A stretch of 64,000 nt of DNA from Deinococcus sedimenti (GTDB taxonomy: Bacteria; Deinococcota; Deinococci; Deinococcales; Deinococcaceae), in the NCBI RefSeq assembly GCF_014648135.1, contig NZ_BMQN01000002.1, positions 372,001 to 436,000 on the forward strand, written 5' to 3'. This document shows positions 58,786 through 64,000 of this stretch, piece by piece. Each line of letters starts with the position of its first letter. The first letter of the stretch is position 1. The notes under the pieces are model-generated. The model worked only from the letters and a program-made list of their open reading frames with translations. It was not told the DNA's origin and did no database searches. Both the position numbers and the translations under genes were made by a program.

Positions 58786-58789
<4 letters not shown>
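58310..58789 (+). CDS. MarR-family transcriptional regulator
   Basis: 159 residues from ATG 58310. Winged helix-turn-helix of the MarR type: [40 protein letters not shown] and the wing [20 protein letters not shown]. MarR proteins are dimers that release DNA upon binding small aromatic compounds. The ATG is within an AT-rich inverted repeat, suggesting autoregulation. The TGA overlaps the MFS transporter ATG (ATGA), so regulator and pump are coupled. Confidence 0.92.
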
Positions 58790-60402
<1,613 letters not shown>

Positions 60403-60415
60403 CGGGAAGTAGAAC

Positions 60416-60476
60416 GTGGGAAGTGGGGAGTGGAACTTCGGCTGGCCCGATCCACTCCCCACTTCCCACTCTCCAC
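60416..60476. repeat. Heptanucleotide repeat hairpin between the MFS gene and comEC
   Basis: The left arm GTGGGAA GTGGGGA GTGGA (60416-60434) is perfectly inverted in 60451-60469 (19-bp stem, 16-base loop). The right arm continues with another 7-mer. It sits between convergent stops at 60402 and 60477 and likely ends both transcripts. Confidence 0.8.
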
Positions 60477-62615
<2,139 letters not shown>

Positions 62616-62662
62616 TGCCGGGACCGGCCACGGCAGGCTGCCCGCGCGGGGCAGGGGCGCGT

Positions 62663-63172
62663 TCAGAACGACACCAGCGGTTCCAGCGCCTGCAGAGCCG
62701 CCGGTCCGATGCCCTTCACGCGGTCCAGGTCCGCCAGCGACCGGTAGGGCCGCCCCGCCACGATCCTCGCCGCTAGCGCCGGGCCGACCTTCGGCAGGGC
62801 CTCCAGCTGCTCCAGACTGGCCGAGTTCAGGTCCAACCGCCCCGAGATCAGCGGTTCGATGCTGCTCGTGGTGGGGTAGACCGGCGCCTCCGGCGTGGCG
62901 GGTGCAGGCGAGGTCGCCGCAGGGAGCGCCGCGCGGGTCACGGTCGGCACGCGCGGCTGCGGGAACAGCGCCGGAACCAGCGTGAACGCCGCCGCGAGCA
63001 GCACCGCGCCGCCCAGCACGAGCGTCCAGGGATCCAGGCGGAATCTGGGCAGCTGGCGGGTCAGGGTGGGCGGGGTGCCGCCCGGGGTGGGGGCGTGCCG
63101 ACCCGCCTGGAGGCCTGTGGATGACGTGGGGGAGGACGCGGGGCGACCCGGTGCCGCCTCTGAACTGGGCAT
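62663..63172 (-). CDS. comEA: Competence protein ComEA, helix-hairpin-helix DNA receptor
   Basis: 169 residues. A polar Pro/Ser/Thr N-terminus, one membrane anchor ([20 protein letters not shown]), a flexible Pro/Ala linker, then a C-terminal ComEA helix-hairpin-helix domain: [52 protein letters not shown]. ComEA binds incoming double-stranded DNA in the envelope. TAAGCT (63178-63183, minus strand) lies 5 bases before the ATG. comEA and comEC form the DNA uptake pair known from transformable Deinococcus. Confidence 0.93.
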   Translation of the reverse strand: MPSSEAAPGRPASSPTSSTGLQAGRHAPTPGGTPPTLTRQLPRFRLDPWTLVLGGAVLLAAAFTLVPALFPQPRVPTVTRAALPAATSPAPATPEAPVYPTTSSIEPLISGRLDLNSASLEQLEALPKVGPALAARIVAGRPYRSLADLDRVKGIGPAALQALEPLVSF

Positions 63173-63219
63173 CGGTCAGCTTAGAAGTCTGTCAGGGGGC
63201 GCGCTGCCTCATCTGCCCT

Positions 63220-63249
63220 TTGCCCTGCGGGCGGACGTCATGCTATATT
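63220..63249 (+). promoter_or_regulatory. rpmH promoter
   Basis: -10 TATATT (63244-63249) and a weak -35 TTGCCC (63220-63225), 18-bp spacer. The 5-prime UTR would be about 85 bases, unlike the leaderless genes here, and contains a hairpin GCCTCCC/GGGAGGC (63260-63275). Confidence 0.6.
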
Positions 63250-63341
63250 CCCGGAGTTTGCCTCCCGAGGGAGGCGTTCCCGCGTGACGCTGCGCGCCCG
63301 GCCAGGAGGCCAGCGGCTCCGTGGGAAAAGAGGAGAGCACC

Positions 63342-63485
63342 ATGAAGCGTACCTACCAGCCCAACAACCGCAAGCGCGCCAAGACCCACGGCTTCCGCGC
63401 CCGCATGAAGACCAAGTCCGGCCGGAACATCCTCGCGCGTCGCCGCGCCAAGGGCCGTCACCAGCTCACCGTCGCCGACGAGTAA
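63342..63485 (+). CDS. rpmH: 50S ribosomal protein L34
   Basis: 47 residues, a very basic protein with the L34 signature [20 protein letters not shown], continuing [19 protein letters not shown], and a C-terminal HQLTVADE. Shine-Dalgarno-like AGAGGAG sits about 7 bases before the ATG. A promoter with TATATT is at 63244. The gene precedes rnpA, the usual order. The +2 frame is free of stops through all of rpmH and continuous with rnpA (see findings). Confidence 0.98.
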   Translation: MKRTYQPNNRKRAKTHGFRARMKTKSGRNILARRRAKGRHQLTVADE

Positions 63486-63559
63486 GCTCCCCCCCCGGAG
63501 CGGCCCTCATCGCACAGTCTGATCCCCCCAGCGCCACGCAGGAACGGCCCCGCCGTCCG

Positions 63560-64000
63560 GTGGCGCTGGACTCGTTACGGGGCGACCGGGAATTCCGCAA
63601 GGTCCGCGCCCACGGGCAGGCGGTGCGCGACCCGCTGTTCACGCTGCGCGTCACCGAGTACCGCCCCCGCCACGGCGAGACGTGGCGGCCCCGCGCGATC
63701 ATCGGCATCGTCGTCAGCAAGAAGACCCTGAAGCGGGCCGTGGACCGCAACCGCGCCCGCCGCCGCGCCCGCGAGGCCCTGCGCACCCTGCCCGGTGGCC
63801 TCCCGGCCTGCCGCGCCATCCTGCTGCCCAACCCCGCCATCCTGGACGTGCCCTTCACGGACCTCCAGGCCGCCCTGACACGCGCCCTGAGCCGCGCGCC
63901 GGGACGGGGCGGCAAGGGCAGCAGCGGCAAGGGCGGCGCCCAGAAGGGCCGGGGGGGCGGGAACCCGCGCGGCGGCGGACGCGTATCTGCCCCCGTGCCC
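63560..64000 (+). CDS. rnpA: Ribonuclease P protein component (cut by window end)
   Basis: 147 codons from GTG 63560 to the end of the window, still open. RnpA signatures: [19 protein letters not shown], the RNA-binding block [20 protein letters not shown] continuing [12 protein letters not shown], and [12 protein letters not shown]. The visible end is a Gly/Lys/Arg-rich low-complexity tail ([12 protein letters not shown]). It assists the RNase P RNA in tRNA 5-prime maturation. GTG 63560 lacks a good SD, 75 bases after the rpmH stop. The same frame is open upstream through rpmH to GTG 63284, so the true N-terminus is uncertain. Confidence 0.88.
   Translation, partial: MALDSLRGDREFRKVRAHGQAVRDPLFTLRVTEYRPRHGETWRPRAIIGIVVSKKTLKRAVDRNRARRRAREALRTLPGGLPACRAILLPNPAILDVPFTDLQAALTRALSRAPGRGGKGSSGKGGAQKGRGGGNPRGGGRVSAPVP

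Noticed and set aside
63181..64000. Replication origin near rpmH/rnpA
   Set aside because: No dnaA, dnaN or cluster of DnaA boxes is present within the window, so gene order alone is not enough.

Overview
The window looks like a chromosomal segment of a Deinococcus species. The DNA is GC-rich, it carries ddrA (a DNA-damage-response gene found in Deinococcus) with a DdrO-type 17-bp palindrome in its promoter, and it encodes an SLH-domain outer-envelope protein of the kind found in Deinococcus and Thermus. Most first genes of transcription units have a TANNNT -10 box only 5-7 bases before the start codon. That is the arrangement expected for leaderless mRNAs, which are known to be common in Deinococcus. 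No phage, transposase, CRISPR array or plasmid gene is visible, so this is mostly core genome with a few lineage-specific genes.

Layout. 1-5.2 kb: tam, ddrA with a coupled 38-codon membrane micro-ORF, hisB-hisH-barstar, and a split MnmC (oxidoreductase and methyltransferase as two overlapping genes). 5.4-13.4 kb: an EF-G-like GTPase, a zinc-ribbon protein, a large ATPase/TPR/BTAD regulator, and a DUF6915-like gene coupled to a repeat protein. 13.4-20.4 kb: lipoprotein, threonine aldolase, CPBP protease with YkvA-like protein, membrane proteins, initiator tRNA, type 2 IPP isomerase and a GH114-like lipoprotein. 20.5-28 kb: ychF, a secreted SH3-like protein, greA, HD-domain protein with crotonase, purine nucleoside phosphorylase, and the SLH/collagen-like/beta-barrel protein. 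27.8-38.5 kb: LapA-like protein with recJ, hemL operon, proA, dxs with a lipoprotein, pspA. 38.6-49.5 kb: secreted protein, LysR regulator, mnmE, VOC/TetR pair, ruvA, GNAT, metG with a putative leader, rapZ-yvcK. 49.5-58.1 kb: alpha/beta hydrolase lipoprotein, a TPP-riboswitch-controlled thiamine uptake operon (binding protein, permease, ATPase, thiamine pyrophosphokinase) and two tandem Nudix genes. 58.3-64 kb: MarR-MFS efflux operon, comEC and comEA, rpmH and the start of rnpA.

Several functions recur. DNA repair and uptake: ddrA, recJ, ruvA, comEA, comEC. tRNA/translation: mnmE, the split mnmC, metG, initiator tRNA, EF-G-like protein, ychF, rpmH, rnpA. Isoprenoids: dxs and type 2 idi. Thiamine: the riboswitch operon.

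The points most worth a second look are the ddrA promoter and its coupled micro-ORF, the rnpA frame that stays open through all of rpmH, heptanucleotide tandem repeats at gene ends, two families of dispersed hairpin repeats, a Met-containing leader ORF before metG, a G-quadruplex-prone leader before the thiamine permease, and the widespread leaderless promoter pattern, which also fixes many start codons.
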